A model generated the notes under the pieces. The model saw only the letters and a program-made list of their open reading frames with translations, did no database searches and was not told the DNA's origin. A program made the translations under genes and the position numbers. 64,000 bases of DNA from UBA4416 sp943362175 (GTDB lineage: Bacteria; Bacteroidota; Bacteroidia; B-17B0; Aurantibacillaceae), in assembly GCA_943362175.1 (NCBI GenBank), contig CALRIU020000025.1, forward strand, positions 1 to 64,000, given 5' to 3'. Below, in pieces: positions 8,679 to 18,565 of the stretch (position 1 is its first letter; each line of letters opens with the position of its first letter).

Positions 8679-10913
8679 TTATTCTACAATCAGTTTTTTA
8701 GTCACTTTCTGTCCGTTGAGATCAAGGCTGATGAAGTATACACCTGATTTCAACATCCCGTTCCTGTTTACCTGGTATTTGGTAAGGTTGCCGGCTGTAG
8801 CGGCAAAGCTAGCTTCCTCTACGATCCTTCCTGTTACATCAAATACCGAAACGTTTGCTTTGGCATCTACCGGCGAGCTGAACTCGAGTGTAGAGGACGA
8901 AGACGTTGGGTTCGGGTAAATATTCAGGCCGATGGTATTTGCCAGCTCTGACAAGCCAACCGTTCCGGAAATATTAAAGTTATCAAGGTACAGGTTTTGG
9001 GCATTGGCCATCGACGTATTGGAGAATACAAAACGGAATTTCACATCCGGCTTATTGGCAACTGCCGTAAGAGCCGATGAAACGTATGGTTTGGTAACCC
9101 ACTTCGATTGGTCGAAAGGAACATAAGGCGCACTGAGTGTTCCGCCAATTGCTGACATTTGGGTGGTGGAAGGCGTTGAACCGACAGCTGTCCAGTTTCC
9201 GCCGCAATCCGTAGAATACTCAAAGGTGAAAGTATCGCCGGTACCACCCATCTTACGGGCATACGAATAGTCGAAAGACACCGTGATGTTGGTTACGTTC
9301 GAGAGGTTGTACTGGCTGGTTTCAAGAATATCCACATCACCCGGGCCGCTCATGTTGATATAGTTCGCATTAGGCAACACCATACATTTTGATGAGCCGG
9401 ATCCATAGTTGGCTGTTTCCCAGGTAAGGGTACCATAATTTTTATTAATGATCCTCCAGCCGGCAGGCATAGCCGTTACTGCAGCTGTTTCAAATCCTTC
9501 GCTGGCAGGATAAGACACCTGGTCGACGTGCCATGATACACCCGGGAAAGGATTTCTGACTTTGGTGCTGGTTCCGGCTGCATTGGTTACGGTGAGCGTA
9601 GTTGAGTAATTGCCAGGTACCGCGTAGGTTACAGAAGGAGTTGCTAAAGTAGAGGTTGCAGGAGCACCGCCATCAAACGTCCAGGCATAAGATAAGCCCG
9701 TGGTATTATTAAAAGATGTACTGTTGAACACAACAGCCTGGCCCTGGCAGGTATTTGCCCTGTTGGCATAGAAATCGGCAATAGGGCCGCAGGTCGTGTT
9801 TGGAGCTACCGTATAAGCAAATGTCGTGTCATTGGTATTGGTTGGATTTACGGTATAGGTTTCGTTGAGGTAACCAACGATGGCGAGGTTCCTGTTACTC
9901 ACCAGGTAATTCCTGTTGGCCGTGCTTGAGGCCAGCGTAAACCGCATTTTATCCGTTTGCCCCTGTGTAAACATGATCGGGCAGCTGGCGTAATCCATGA
10001 TATTGTGAATGTTCGGGCGTTTTCCAAGATCGCAGGAATCGCTCAAGGTCAGGTAAGGAAAACATTTGCTTACGAAACCCGGTGTTTTAGGAGTATCGGC
10101 AATATCGTCGTTGCCGCATCGTTTGCCAATGCCGGTAGTGAGGTTAAACCCGTTATTTCCATCGAATACGTGGCTGAGGCCTAACCAGTGGCCGATCTCA
10201 TGGCTCAGGCCTTTGGAAGCAGGATCCAGCAACAGACCGAGTGACAGGACAATCGCATCGGAGCCTACATTGGGAGCTGTTCCCGGTTTATAGGTATAGC
10301 CCCCGATCTGCAACCCATCCTGGATATCACCCACAATCGATGATACCACATAAACATTGAGGTATTTGGCGGGAGACCAGTTGTAGGTACCTACCGTTGT
10401 ATATTTATAGTTGTACAACTGGCTTTGTTTCCATACGGTATTTTCATCATAGTGGTGAACGATCCCATTTGTACAGTTTCCCTGAGGATCTTTTTTTGCC
10501 AGTACAAACTTAATGCGTGAGTTCACATACAGCGGCTCATACAGCGGGTCAATATTCACCGTATCGCCTTTCCCCCTGGCATAATCCTTATTCACATTGT
10601 CCAGGGCTGAAATACAGGCGGCGTCCGATACGTTTTCGGTTCCGTTGGTATGCAGTACATGGAACACCACCGGAATGGTATAGGTGGTAAGAGTGGAATT
10701 AGCCGCTCTCTGAGCCGGCATCTGGTTCAGGTAAGCCTGGAAAGCCATGGCATTTTGCTGCTCTGCCGCTTCCAGCTGTTGTTTGTAGCCGGGCAGGTTT
10801 TTGATAAAATATTCTTTTGCCTCGTCCGAGCCGCAAGCTACAGGGCGGGTTTGTCCGTAAGTAACAGTACTAAGCAAACAAGCCGCTGTTGCAGTAAGTA
10901 ACACTTTGTTCAT
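8679..10913 (-). CDS. Secreted M43-family zinc metalloprotease with PKD domain and T9SS type A sorting domain
   Basis: 744 aa. It has a signal peptide (residues 1-20, ending TYG/Q), a propeptide-like helical region, then an M43 (cytophagalysin/pappalysin) catalytic domain with the zinc motif HEIGHWLGLSH at residues 238-248 and a Met-turn in NIMDYAS. Next come a PKD domain (about 400-470), a MAM/jelly-roll-like region ending near YLDNFNISG, and a C-terminal T9SS type A sorting domain (IYPNPTSSSS ... VTGRIVEEAS ... KKLIVE). The protein is expected outside the cell or on the outer membrane after cleavage of the sorting domain. It is closely related to the next gene upstream (11043-13316) and more distantly to 56082-58166. 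Each tandem copy has its own promoter and terminator. Confidence 0.93.
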   Translation of the reverse strand: MNKVLLTATAACLLSTVTYGQTRPVACGSDEAKEYFIKNLPGYKQQLEAAEQQNAMAFQAYLNQMPAQRAANSTLTTYTIPVVFHVLHTNGTENVSDAACISALDNVNKDYARGKGDTVNIDPLYEPLYVNSRIKFVLAKKDPQGNCTNGIVHHYDENTVWKQSQLYNYKYTTVGTYNWSPAKYLNVYVVSSIVGDIQDGLQIGGYTYKPGTAPNVGSDAIVLSLGLLLDPASKGLSHEIGHWLGLSHVFDGNNGFNLTTGIGKRCGNDDIADTPKTPGFVSKCFPYLTLSDSCDLGKRPNIHNIMDYASCPIMFTQGQTDKMRFTLASSTANRNYLVSNRNLAIVGYLNETYTVNPTNTNDTTFAYTVAPNTTCGPIADFYANRANTCQGQAVVFNSTSFNNTTGLSYAWTFDGGAPATSTLATPSVTYAVPGNYSTTLTVTNAAGTSTKVRNPFPGVSWHVDQVSYPASEGFETAAVTAMPAGWRIINKNYGTLTWETANYGSGSSKCMVLPNANYINMSGPGDVDILETSQYNLSNVTNITVSFDYSYARKMGGTGDTFTFEYSTDCGGNWTAVGSTPSTTQMSAIGGTLSAPYVPFDQSKWVTKPYVSSALTAVANKPDVKFRFVFSNTSMANAQNLYLDNFNISGTVGLSELANTIGLNIYPNPTSSSSTLEFSSPVDAKANVSVFDVTGRIVEEASFAATAGNLTKYQVNRNGMLKSGVYFISLDLNGQKVTKKLIVE

Positions 10914-10956
10914 GTGTAATAGATATTAAATAAATAAATTGGGGATTTACTTATAA

Positions 10957-10988
10957 CAAATATAGTCAATTTTCCGGATGAACGCAAA
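10957..10988 (-). promoter_or_regulatory. Promoter of the first M43 protease gene (TTTG-N20-TATATTTG)
   Basis: On the minus strand, TTTG (10985-10988) is followed by exactly 20 bases and then TATATTTG (10957-10964). This is an excellent match to the Bacteroidota consensus TTTG-N19-20-TAnnTTTG. It lies 43 bases upstream of the ATG at 10913, and its -33 box overlaps the edge of the upstream gene's terminator. Confidence 0.75.
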
Positions 10989-11018
10989 AAAAGCCTTTCA
11001 TTGTTATGAAAGGCTTTT
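10986..11018 (-). terminator. Rho-independent terminator of the second M43 protease gene
   Basis: AAGCCTTTCA pairs with TGAAAGGCTT across a 6-base loop, with an A tract on the plus-strand left side. It lies 25 bases past the stop codon of 11043-13316 and separates the two tandem protease genes. Confidence 0.85.
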
Positions 11019-11042
11019 AATAATGACGGAATAACTGTTATC

Positions 11043-13316
11043 CTATTCGATCACCAGTTTTTTGGTGATTTTCTGATCGTTCAGGCTCAGGGTTACAAAA
11101 TAGATTCCGGAAGTGAGTACTGCATTTTTGTTTACCGAATATTTTGTAGCTGTTCCTGCCGCAGCTGTAAAGCTGGCTAATTCAACCATGCGCCCAGTAA
11201 CGTCGTACACGTTGACAGTTGCTTTGGCATCTACCGGAGAGGTAAATTCTACGGTTGAAGAAGAAGTCGTAGGATTCGGATAGATATTTAAACCGATCGT
11301 GCTTTCAAGCTCTTCCAGACCAACCGTTCCTGTAATGTTGAAGTTATCCAGGTAAAAGTTCTGTGCGGTACCGCTTGGCGAATTCGTGAAGGTAAAACGG
11401 AATTTCACATCCGGCTTATTGTTCAATGGTGTTAAAGAAGAAGTCTGATACGGGAAGTTTTTCCATTTAGCCTGTGAATAAGGAATGTAAGGTGCATTCA
11501 CAACACTTCCGGTCGAATTTGCCATCAGCGTTGTCGTAGGAGTACCAGGCATATTATTCCATGTGCCGCCGCAATCGGTAGAATATTCCACTTTAAACTG
11601 ATCACCTGTTACACCGGTTTTTCTCGCATACGAATAATCGAATGAAATCACCAGATTGGTGGTGTTGCTAAAATTATACTGACCTGTCTCCAGCATATCG
11701 ACATTGGAACCGGTAAACATGGAAGATGAGGCTGCATCTGCATTTGGCAGCATGATACATTTGGAGGAATTGGATCCGTAATTGGCATATTGCCAGGTCA
11801 GCGTACCATAGTCAGGATTAATCGCTTTCCAGCCGGCAGGAAGATAGCCAGTCAGAGCTGAGGTTTCAAAACCTTCCGATGCAGGGAAAATAGTCTGGTC
11901 AACATGCCAGTCTACAGAAGGGAAAGGCGTTCTCACTTTAGTGCTTGTTCCGGCAGCGTTGGTAACCGTGAGGGTTGTTGAATAGTTGCCCGGTACCGCA
12001 TAGTTTACTGACGGAGTTGATAAGGTAGAGGTAGCAGGAGCGCCGCCCTCAAAAGTCCAGCTGTACGATAAACCGCTGGTATTGTTGAAAGAGGTGCTGT
12101 TATACACGATGGATTGTCCGTGGCAGGTTTTGGCTTTGGTTGCATAAAAATCAGCGATCGGGGCGCATACATTTGCCGGAGCCGGTGCGTAAGTTCTGAT
12201 GGTATCATTTCTTCCTGTTACCGTGTTGGTAACGATCGTCGTCGTCATACTTAAAATGCCGGTAAACACCAGGTTAGAGGTATCTACCACATTATTTCTG
12301 CTCGCCGTACTGTTTTGAGCTGTAAAACGTACTTTATCTGTCTGGCCCTGGGTAAACATTTTAGGAACACCGGAGTAGTCCATGATGTTATTTACATTCG
12401 GACGGTGACCAAGGCTGCAGGAGTCATTAAGGGCATTATATTGGGACGGAGATACACAGGTACTGAAAAAACCTGAGGTAGGAGGCGTATCGGCGATATC
12501 ATCATTACCGCATACCACTCCCGGCTCGTTGGTAGAGCCGAATGTGTGGCTCAGGCCGAACCAGTGACCGATCTCATGGCTTAAGGAGCGTGCCCATGGA
12601 TCACCACAGTTGTTGTTGCCGGTTAAGAAATTGCGGTTATACACAATCGCATCAGATCCTGTGTTTGGTGATGTACCCGGAAGAAAAGTGTACCCGATTG
12701 TTTGGCCCGGACCCGAAGAAGCGATATCATCCACAACATAAATATTCAGATACCTGGTCGGGGACCAGTTGAAAGTACCAATCGTGCTGTATTTATATCC
12801 GGTCAGGTCGCGGCCCCATTTGGTATTCACATCGTAATGGTGTACGATACCACTGGTGCAGTTGCCGGAAGGGTCTTTTTTAGCCAGTACGAATTTCATT
12901 CTGGAGTCCACATAAAGCGGCTCATATAAAGGATCAATGGCTGCTACATCCGTCCCTGACCTGCCGTAATCCCTGTTTACCTGTGCTAAAGCCGAAATAC
13001 AATCTGCATCAGACACGTTTTCAGGACCATTGGTATGAAGGATATGAAAAACCACGGGAACTGTAAATTGATAGGTCGCCGGCAGAGAAGCCGAGCGGCT
13101 TGCCGGGTTATTCTGAGTAGCCATAGCCTGCTTGTAAGCTTCAAATTCCTGGGCTGTTTTTGCATTTACTGCGTCCAGCTTTTCCTTGTAACCCGGGATC
13201 GTTTTGCTATAATAATCCTGCATTTTATAGGTGACGCAAGGATTAATTTGTGTTTGGGCAATACCAACACCAACTATCAAGGATAAAAGGGCGGTATTAA
13301 GTAAAGGTTTCTTCAT
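11043..13316 (-). CDS. Secreted M43-family zinc metalloprotease, tandem paralogue, T9SS type A
   Basis: 757 aa. It has the same architecture as the downstream neighbour: a signal peptide (about residues 1-20), the M43 catalytic domain with HEIGHWFGLSH and NIMDYSG, a PKD domain beginning near CAPIADFYATK, a jelly-roll region ending YLDNFNITG, and a T9SS type A tail (IYPNPTTSSS ... KKLVIE). Long stretches are nearly identical to the neighbour, such as YNSTSFNNTSGLSYSWTFEG and the PKD-to-tail region. The two copies therefore arose by tandem duplication, with most divergence in the N-terminal and catalytic parts. The catalytic residues are intact in both, so both are probably active proteases. 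Its promoter is recognisable at 13360-13391. Confidence 0.93.
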   Translation of the reverse strand: MKKPLLNTALLSLIVGVGIAQTQINPCVTYKMQDYYSKTIPGYKEKLDAVNAKTAQEFEAYKQAMATQNNPASRSASLPATYQFTVPVVFHILHTNGPENVSDADCISALAQVNRDYGRSGTDVAAIDPLYEPLYVDSRMKFVLAKKDPSGNCTSGIVHHYDVNTKWGRDLTGYKYSTIGTFNWSPTRYLNIYVVDDIASSGPGQTIGYTFLPGTSPNTGSDAIVYNRNFLTGNNNCGDPWARSLSHEIGHWFGLSHTFGSTNEPGVVCGNDDIADTPPTSGFFSTCVSPSQYNALNDSCSLGHRPNVNNIMDYSGVPKMFTQGQTDKVRFTAQNSTASRNNVVDTSNLVFTGILSMTTTIVTNTVTGRNDTIRTYAPAPANVCAPIADFYATKAKTCHGQSIVYNSTSFNNTSGLSYSWTFEGGAPATSTLSTPSVNYAVPGNYSTTLTVTNAAGTSTKVRTPFPSVDWHVDQTIFPASEGFETSALTGYLPAGWKAINPDYGTLTWQYANYGSNSSKCIMLPNADAASSSMFTGSNVDMLETGQYNFSNTTNLVISFDYSYARKTGVTGDQFKVEYSTDCGGTWNNMPGTPTTTLMANSTGSVVNAPYIPYSQAKWKNFPYQTSSLTPLNNKPDVKFRFTFTNSPSGTAQNFYLDNFNITGTVGLEELESTIGLNIYPNPTTSSSTVEFTSPVDAKATVNVYDVTGRMVELASFTAAAGTATKYSVNKNAVLTSGIYFVTLSLNDQKITKKLVIE

Positions 13317-13359
13317 TTCTTGAATGTTATTTTATTGAAAAAATAAGTAATTATACGGG

Positions 13360-13391
13360 CAAACCTAACGATTAATTCACGTAAAAACAAA
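13360..13391 (-). promoter_or_regulatory. Promoter of the second M43 protease gene (TTTG-N20-TAGGTTTG)
   Basis: On the minus strand TTTG (13388-13391) is followed by 20 bases and TAGGTTTG (13360-13367), matching the Bacteroidota consensus. The -7 element ends 43 bases from the ATG at 13316, the same geometry as the promoter of the downstream paralogue. Apart from the boxes the sequence differs from that promoter. Confidence 0.75.
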
Positions 13392-13445
13392 AAATTAGTT
13401 AAAATTATTACACACTCAGCCCTTCATTAAAATAGAATGTGTATA

Positions 13446-14186
13446 CTAAGATTTTACCTCTTTCCAATCCACCAGATCCCTGATCACCACTGAGGCGCAG
13501 GTCATTCCGAATACGGCCGGAATATAGGAAATCGTTCCGTAAGCGGATTTTTTATAGTTTGATCCGTCGGTTTTCATGATACTTTCCTTCAGGGGTAGCT
13601 CGGTAGAGAATACAGCCTTCAATCCTTTCTTAATTCCTTCCCTTCTCAGCCGCTTTCTCATATAATAAGCCATGGGGCAATGGTGCGTCTCCGAAATGTC
13701 CACCACCCTTAATTGTGTGGGGTCCATTTTACCGCCGGCACCCATCGAGGAAACGATATTTATCTTTTGCGTGATGCAGGATTTAATGAGGTTGATCTTA
13801 GGTGTAATGCTATCGATGGCATCGATCACGTAATCGAATTTTTTCTCGTTGAGCAGGGCGAGCATTTTTTCGGGGTCCTGGAATTCGGCAATCACGTTGA
13901 GCTTCACCTGGGGGTTGATCTGCATGAGGCGGTCTTCCATCAGCCTGGCCTTACTCTGCCCGTGGGTTGTGGCCATGGCCTGCAGCTGCCGGTTCCGGTT
14001 GGTAGGGTCCACCACGTCGCCGTCTACAATCGTTAAAGTACCGATCCCCGCCCGGCACAGGGCTTCGGCTGCGTAGGAGCCTACTCCACCGAGGCCCACC
14101 ACCAGCACGTGGGCGTTCTGTAAAATATCGATGCCTTTATCTCCAACCAAAAGGCGCGTCCGTTGCATCCAGTGTTTGTCGTCCAT
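13446..14186 (-). CDS. tcdA: tRNA threonylcarbamoyladenosine dehydratase (ThiF/E1-like)
   Basis: 246 aa. It belongs to the ThiF/MoeB/HesA superfamily and most resembles TcdA (CsdL), which converts t6A37 of tRNA to its cyclic form using ATP. The nucleotide-binding loop is GLGGVGSYAAEALCRAG (about residues 30-46), followed by the acidic DGDVVDPTNRNRQLQ segment with the adenylation Arg/Asn residues. DAIDSITPKINLI is the conserved central helix. The Cys pairs that bind structural zinc in MoeB/ThiF are absent, as expected for TcdA. The gene overlaps nothing and lies 6 bases downstream of the TatD-like gene, so the two are probably one transcript. Confidence 0.9.
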   Translation of the reverse strand: MDDKHWMQRTRLLVGDKGIDILQNAHVLVVGLGGVGSYAAEALCRAGIGTLTIVDGDVVDPTNRNRQLQAMATTHGQSKARLMEDRLMQINPQVKLNVIAEFQDPEKMLALLNEKKFDYVIDAIDSITPKINLIKSCITQKINIVSSMGAGGKMDPTQLRVVDISETHHCPMAYYMRKRLRREGIKKGLKAVFSTELPLKESIMKTDGSNYKKSAYGTISYIPAVFGMTCASVVIRDLVDWKEVKS

Positions 14187-14192
14187 GTTCTG

Positions 14193-14864
14193 CTATTTTT
14201 GTTTCAAGGTTTCAAAATTACCATTTATTCTTTCTATTAGCTCATCTTCCTCCACATGAAACCATGCTGCCGCTGCCTGATATACTTCACGGATGGACAG
14301 GTCTTCGCGGGTATCGGTTTCCAGGAACAGGCGCTCAAGCGGAATGAGGCTGCTATCGAAATCATTCCTGCCAAACAGGGCCGGATTGAGTGAGAGGTAA
14401 AAGCCTTTGTCGATGAGCTGCGCCGCCATCTGCGCAGACTTATGGAAGCCGTGAATGACGAGCGGTATTTTCCCGGCATAGGGCTTTGCCATTTCCATCA
14501 ATTCGTCAAAAGCCTTGACACAGTGGATGATCACCGGCATTGAAGCGCGCAGCGCAAGCTCCAGCTGCATTCCGAATACTTCTTTCTGTACCAAAAGACC
14601 GGGGCCATGCCATTTGTCGAGGCCGCATTCTCCCAGGGCAAAGCAGTTGGGATGGGCAAGCCACTTTTCCAGCTCCTGAAGTGAGGAATCGCTTACCGAA
14701 CCGGCATCCCAGGGATGGATACCAACCGAGAAGAGGGAATCTGTATAATAAAGCGAATCGTGGGCAAAGCGGTTATTGAACACAAACACACCATGCCCCG
14801 GTGATGCCTGGTGGGTGTGGATGTTGATGTATCTGCCTGTAAGAGCCATTGAAAGCTCAAACAT
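14193..14864 (-). CDS. TatD family metal-dependent hydrolase
   Basis: 223 aa, shorter than classical TatD proteins (about 260 aa). It has a TIM-barrel metallohydrolase pattern with metal-binding elements INIHTHQ, GECGLDKW, VIIHCVKAF, VIHGFHKS and ETDTRE. The family acts as DNases or related phosphoesterases; this short form is common in Bacteroidota. A start at the second Met (MALTGRY, 14849) is equally possible. The tcdA gene follows after 6 bases. Confidence 0.85.
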   Translation of the reverse strand: MFELSMALTGRYINIHTHQASPGHGVFVFNNRFAHDSLYYTDSLFSVGIHPWDAGSVSDSSLQELEKWLAHPNCFALGECGLDKWHGPGLLVQKEVFGMQLELALRASMPVIIHCVKAFDELMEMAKPYAGKIPLVIHGFHKSAQMAAQLIDKGFYLSLNPALFGRNDFDSSLIPLERLFLETDTREDLSIREVYQAAAAWFHVEEDELIERINGNFETLKQK

Positions 14865-14930
14865 AATTCAAAAATATGACAAGCGCTTCGTCCAGGCTTA
14901 AAATTTACCGGATAATCAGCCGGCAGCCTG

Positions 14931-16121
14931 TTATTCCGTATCCGGCTCCGGAGGAAGTCTTTTCAGTTCCTTTCTGACTTTGAACTTCAGGGCTATGACG
15001 CTGAGCACGCCGAAGACCATTACCAGGCATAACAAGTGCAGGATATAAGGCATTGTATCGCTCAATTCCCCGCCCTGGATCAATAAGATCCTGAAGGCCT
15101 GCAGGAAGGGTGTCAAAGGCAGGATATCGGCCAGGTAGCGGATGGCGAGCGGCATGGAGGCGGAAGGCCAGGTAAATCCCCCGATAATAAAACCGGGTGT
15201 GGAAATTACCATCAGCACCTGGGTAGCACGAAGCGAATCCGGAATGAGGATACTCAGGAACGTTCCCAAAAAGCTGACCGACATCACAAACAAGGAGCTG
15301 ATGACCACGAAATTAAAGATGTGCTGTGGCAAAGGCGCCCGGAAGATCTTATGAAAGATATAAAAGACCATGATGTGGGCTACCGATAAAATCCATACCG
15401 GCATCACCTTGACGAGGATAGCGCCGAATGTGGAGCGTGTATAGCTCAGAAATTCTTTTGCAAAGGTGTGCTTTTCGAATTCCTGTGCAAAGCTCACCGC
15501 CATGGCCAGCAGGATGACCTGTTGGAGGATCACCGCCAGCATGGCCGGCCACATAAATGTGAGGTAATTGCCGGTTTCATTATACAGCCGGATGTAATTT
15601 GCCTTAAAGGGCTCATACTGTGTGGCGGCCTGGGATGCTGACATCCCCTTGCGTTGCAGGGCCTTGATCTCCGCCCCTGCGCTGAAAGTACCCAGGGTAG
15701 TTTGAATGGCTTTGCTGGAAAAATTAGCGGTCAGCAAATTGGAGGTATTGATATAGGTGACAATCTCCGGGTATCTTTTCTGCAGCATCTCCGCTTCGAA
15801 GCGCTCGGGGATCACCACCAGCGCCGAGGCATTCTGCCGGATGATCTCTTTTTTGAGGTCGGTACTTTCGTAGGTTACTTTTTTAATGCTGAGGCCTTCG
15901 TTATCCTGGAGCATCCCGATAAGCTGGTTGCTCATCGGCGAATTATCCTTATCCACCACAATCACCGGCAGGTGTGTCACTTTCCCTTCCTTATATACAA
16001 AGGCAAACAGGAGGGCGTAGATCACAGGAGCCAGGATGAAGACGGAACGCAGCGTGGTGTTTTTGAGGAACAGGGAGAATTCCCGTTTGACCAGGTGAAG
16101 GAAATGATGACGTGTTTTCAT
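14931..16121 (-). CDS. ABC-2 type transporter permease (exporter component)
   Basis: 396 aa. One N-terminal transmembrane segment (about 24-42) is followed by a large extracytoplasmic domain (about 45-180), then five more transmembrane segments (about 180-375). This is the ABC-2/YhhJ-type permease layout used for drug or polysaccharide-precursor export. It is the last gene of an operon with a HlyD-type adaptor (gap 2 bases) and a TolC-type outer-membrane channel. No ATP-binding subunit is encoded in this operon or adjacent to it, and no second permease is present. An ATPase from elsewhere would have to power it, or it works by an unknown mechanism. Confidence 0.88.
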   Translation of the reverse strand: MKTRHHFLHLVKREFSLFLKNTTLRSVFILAPVIYALLFAFVYKEGKVTHLPVIVVDKDNSPMSNQLIGMLQDNEGLSIKKVTYESTDLKKEIIRQNASALVVIPERFEAEMLQKRYPEIVTYINTSNLLTANFSSKAIQTTLGTFSAGAEIKALQRKGMSASQAATQYEPFKANYIRLYNETGNYLTFMWPAMLAVILQQVILLAMAVSFAQEFEKHTFAKEFLSYTRSTFGAILVKVMPVWILSVAHIMVFYIFHKIFRAPLPQHIFNFVVISSLFVMSVSFLGTFLSILIPDSLRATQVLMVISTPGFIIGGFTWPSASMPLAIRYLADILPLTPFLQAFRILLIQGGELSDTMPYILHLLCLVMVFGVLSVIALKFKVRKELKRLPPEPDTE

Positions 16122-16123
16122 GA

Positions 16124-17083
16124 TTAGTGTTTAAGAATGACCGTTGCGTTTACCAGTAAATGCTCCGCTTTGGGAGCGGCGTCAGGAATCACTTTAATTT
16201 CATAAATGGCTTCTTCCATTTCATAATCGGGATAAGCAGCCGTGATATCGGCATAACGCGCCAGCTGTTTGATAAAGGTGATTTTTCCTTCAAACGTTTC
16301 CTTGGTATAAGGCACTTCACTGATGACCCTGTCGCCAGTTTTAAAAGCGGCGATTTTACTTTCGGGAATCGTATACCGGAAATAGGTGGTAGATGGGATA
16401 TAGCCGTTGAATAAGGCATAGCCCGCTGTTGCCAGCTCTCCTTCATGCAGGGAAATGGTTTCTACCTGCATTTGATTCGTGGCAATGATGTAGCGCTCCG
16501 AATAAGCGACCTCTACCTCTTCCAGTACGCCCATCGCCTGCTCCTGCTGGCCCAGGGTAGCATCCCTGGTTTCAAACCTCACTCCTTTTTCCGCTTCGTT
16601 CAGCTCTGCTGTTACTGCCTCGGCCTGTGCTTTGGCGGCCTGGTATTTTACCACCATTTCATCATAGGCCTGCGGTGCCATCAGGCTGTCCTGGAACATG
16701 GCTTTGGCGCGGTTGTATGATTTCTGTGCAAAGGCATACTGCTCTGTGGCAGCGGCATGTTTGGCCCTCAGCTGCCTCAGCTGGTTAGGCGTCGCACCGT
16801 TATTAGCCATGAGATGCTGGGCCGAAGTGGCTTTGACAACACCATGCGCCTGTGCCATTTTTGCGTTCACCTCCGGCACATCGAGCATGGCCAGTGTATC
16901 TCCTGTGTTTACCAGATCGCCTTCCGAAACATAGATCTTCAGGATACGGCCGGTAACTTTGGGCGTAAAGGAAATGGTTTCGCGTTTTATTTTCCCCTCC
17001 TGGGGCCTTGGGGCTTTGCCCTGGCAGCCGGCCATGCCGATGGTTATGGCGGTAAGGAGGAATAAGATGGATGTGGGTTTCAT
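16124..17083 (-). CDS. HlyD-family periplasmic adaptor lipoprotein
   Basis: 319 aa. It has a lipoprotein signal peptide with the lipobox MAGC near residues 17-20. A short biotinyl-lipoyl-like half motif follows (GRILKIYVSEGDLVNTGDTL), then a coiled-coil hairpin (about 80-190, rich in Ala, Gln and Glu), the second lipoyl half and beta-barrel strands. This is the membrane-fusion-protein architecture that connects an inner-membrane pump with a TolC channel. It lies between the tolC-like gene and the ABC-2 permease gene on one strand with minimal spacing. Confidence 0.9.
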   Translation of the reverse strand: MKPTSILFLLTAITIGMAGCQGKAPRPQEGKIKRETISFTPKVTGRILKIYVSEGDLVNTGDTLAMLDVPEVNAKMAQAHGVVKATSAQHLMANNGATPNQLRQLRAKHAAATEQYAFAQKSYNRAKAMFQDSLMAPQAYDEMVVKYQAAKAQAEAVTAELNEAEKGVRFETRDATLGQQEQAMGVLEEVEVAYSERYIIATNQMQVETISLHEGELATAGYALFNGYIPSTTYFRYTIPESKIAAFKTGDRVISEVPYTKETFEGKITFIKQLARYADITAAYPDYEMEEAIYEIKVIPDAAPKAEHLLVNATVILKH

Positions 17084-17123
17084 GTGGAATGTTTTTAATC
17101 TGTTAGTTAATGATGGTTATCTG

Positions 17124-18518
17124 TTATTTAAAAGAGGACGGTGTTAAGCTTCCGCTTGCTTTCAGCAGCTCGGCCGCGGCGCGGCGCTGGTTAAACACCG
17201 CCTGGGCAAACTCTAAAGAGGCATTCTGCAGATCTGCTTCCGCCTCCAGCAACTGGGCCGGCTTGATCAGGCCTTCCCTGAACTCGCCGCTGGCCTGCTT
17301 CATGGCATTTTTTGCCAGTTCTTTAGCGGTAAGCTTTACCGTCAGCTGCTCATTGGCAATGGTATATTCCATCGTTGCTTTTGCCATGTTTAAGGTCAGT
17401 TTTTCCTCCGCTTCTTTCTTATCATTTTCAGCCATTTTCAATTCGAGCTTTGCTTTCTGCACTTCGTGAATGCCTTCCCGTCCGTCGAAAATGTCCCATT
17501 TGAAGCCTACTCCGACATTGAATACCGGCAGAACGTTAAGGTCGGGAATGGTTTGCGATAAGCGCTGACCGGAAATCATCATCGGATCACGGCTGGCGAG
17601 GTGGCCGCCTAATAATCCGAAATAGCCGACAGATGTGGAGGCCATCACTTTGGGCTTCCACCAGGAGGTGGCTGCTTTTACCTTAAACTGATTGCCTTTA
17701 ATGGCCGACTCCAAGGCGCTTAGCTCAGAGCGGTTTGAAATGCTGCTGTTCATTTCCACCGATTGATAGGCCTGCAGGTCTGCATCGAGCAAAGCCAGCC
17801 TGGCCGTATCGATCGACGTGAGGCTATGCAGCTGCATCAGTACCAACCCGCGCTTGCCTTCGTATTCCCTGATCCTGGCATTGAGCTGCGTTTGTGCCAG
17901 GGCGATTTTTTGTTGTTCATAAGCCGTTATCAAACCGTAAGTAAAGGCTTTATCGGCTGTGCGCTTATTTTCTGCCAGGCGTTTTTCGCCTTCACGCAGC
18001 ACCAGCCTTACTTCTTTCAACAAAGCCAGCTGGTCGTAGGCCATCAGCATCTGGCTGATGATCTCCTGCCTGTCTTTTTCAAGCATAACGGTCTGGGCCT
18101 TTACTTTTTCTCCCACGGCTTTTTTCAGGTTCGATACTTTCCCTCCCGCATAGATCAATGCCGAAGCATTGGCATTGACACTGACGATCCCGGAACTGAG
18201 GGTATACCTGTTCTCGTCGGCCGGGATCCCAAAGCGTAAGGCAGGAACCGTAAACCCCGGTGTGGCCAGATCAAAGGCACTGAGCATATAGCCTGCTTTT
18301 CCGGCCAGGTCCAGCTTAGGCAGATACGCATCCTTAAGACGCTGCTGGTCGATCTTCGTGGATTCGATCTCCAGCTGTTTGTTTTCGAAGCGATGGTCGT
18401 ATACCAAAGCACTGTCGATCATCTCCGCCAGGGTCGGAGCTTTCTGCGCCATTGCTCCCAGAGGGAGGAGGCATTGCAGAAGCATGAATAGGGTGAAACC
18501 TGATTTGCTGTTTTTCAT
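17124..18518 (-). CDS. TolC-family outer-membrane efflux protein
   Basis: 464 aa. It has a signal peptide (about residues 1-24, ending AMA/Q) and then two long helical repeats typical of the outer-membrane efflux protein family, with Ala/Gln/Lys-rich heptads. The second repeat ends near QASGEFREGLIKPAQLLEAE, the usual position of this conserved element. It should form the trimeric outer-membrane channel for the HlyD adaptor and permease encoded immediately downstream. A perfect palindrome at 18566-18583 lies 47 bases upstream of its ATG and may bind the Crp/Fnr regulator encoded just before it. Confidence 0.92.
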   Translation of the reverse strand: MKNSKSGFTLFMLLQCLLPLGAMAQKAPTLAEMIDSALVYDHRFENKQLEIESTKIDQQRLKDAYLPKLDLAGKAGYMLSAFDLATPGFTVPALRFGIPADENRYTLSSGIVSVNANASALIYAGGKVSNLKKAVGEKVKAQTVMLEKDRQEIISQMLMAYDQLALLKEVRLVLREGEKRLAENKRTADKAFTYGLITAYEQQKIALAQTQLNARIREYEGKRGLVLMQLHSLTSIDTARLALLDADLQAYQSVEMNSSISNRSELSALESAIKGNQFKVKAATSWWKPKVMASTSVGYFGLLGGHLASRDPMMISGQRLSQTIPDLNVLPVFNVGVGFKWDIFDGREGIHEVQKAKLELKMAENDKKEAEEKLTLNMAKATMEYTIANEQLTVKLTAKELAKNAMKQASGEFREGLIKPAQLLEAEADLQNASLEFAQAVFNQRRAAAELLKASGSLTPSSFK

Positions 18519-18565
18519 CTCATCATAATTTATGAGACAAAGGTAGAGCTAAGCCCAAACCTGTA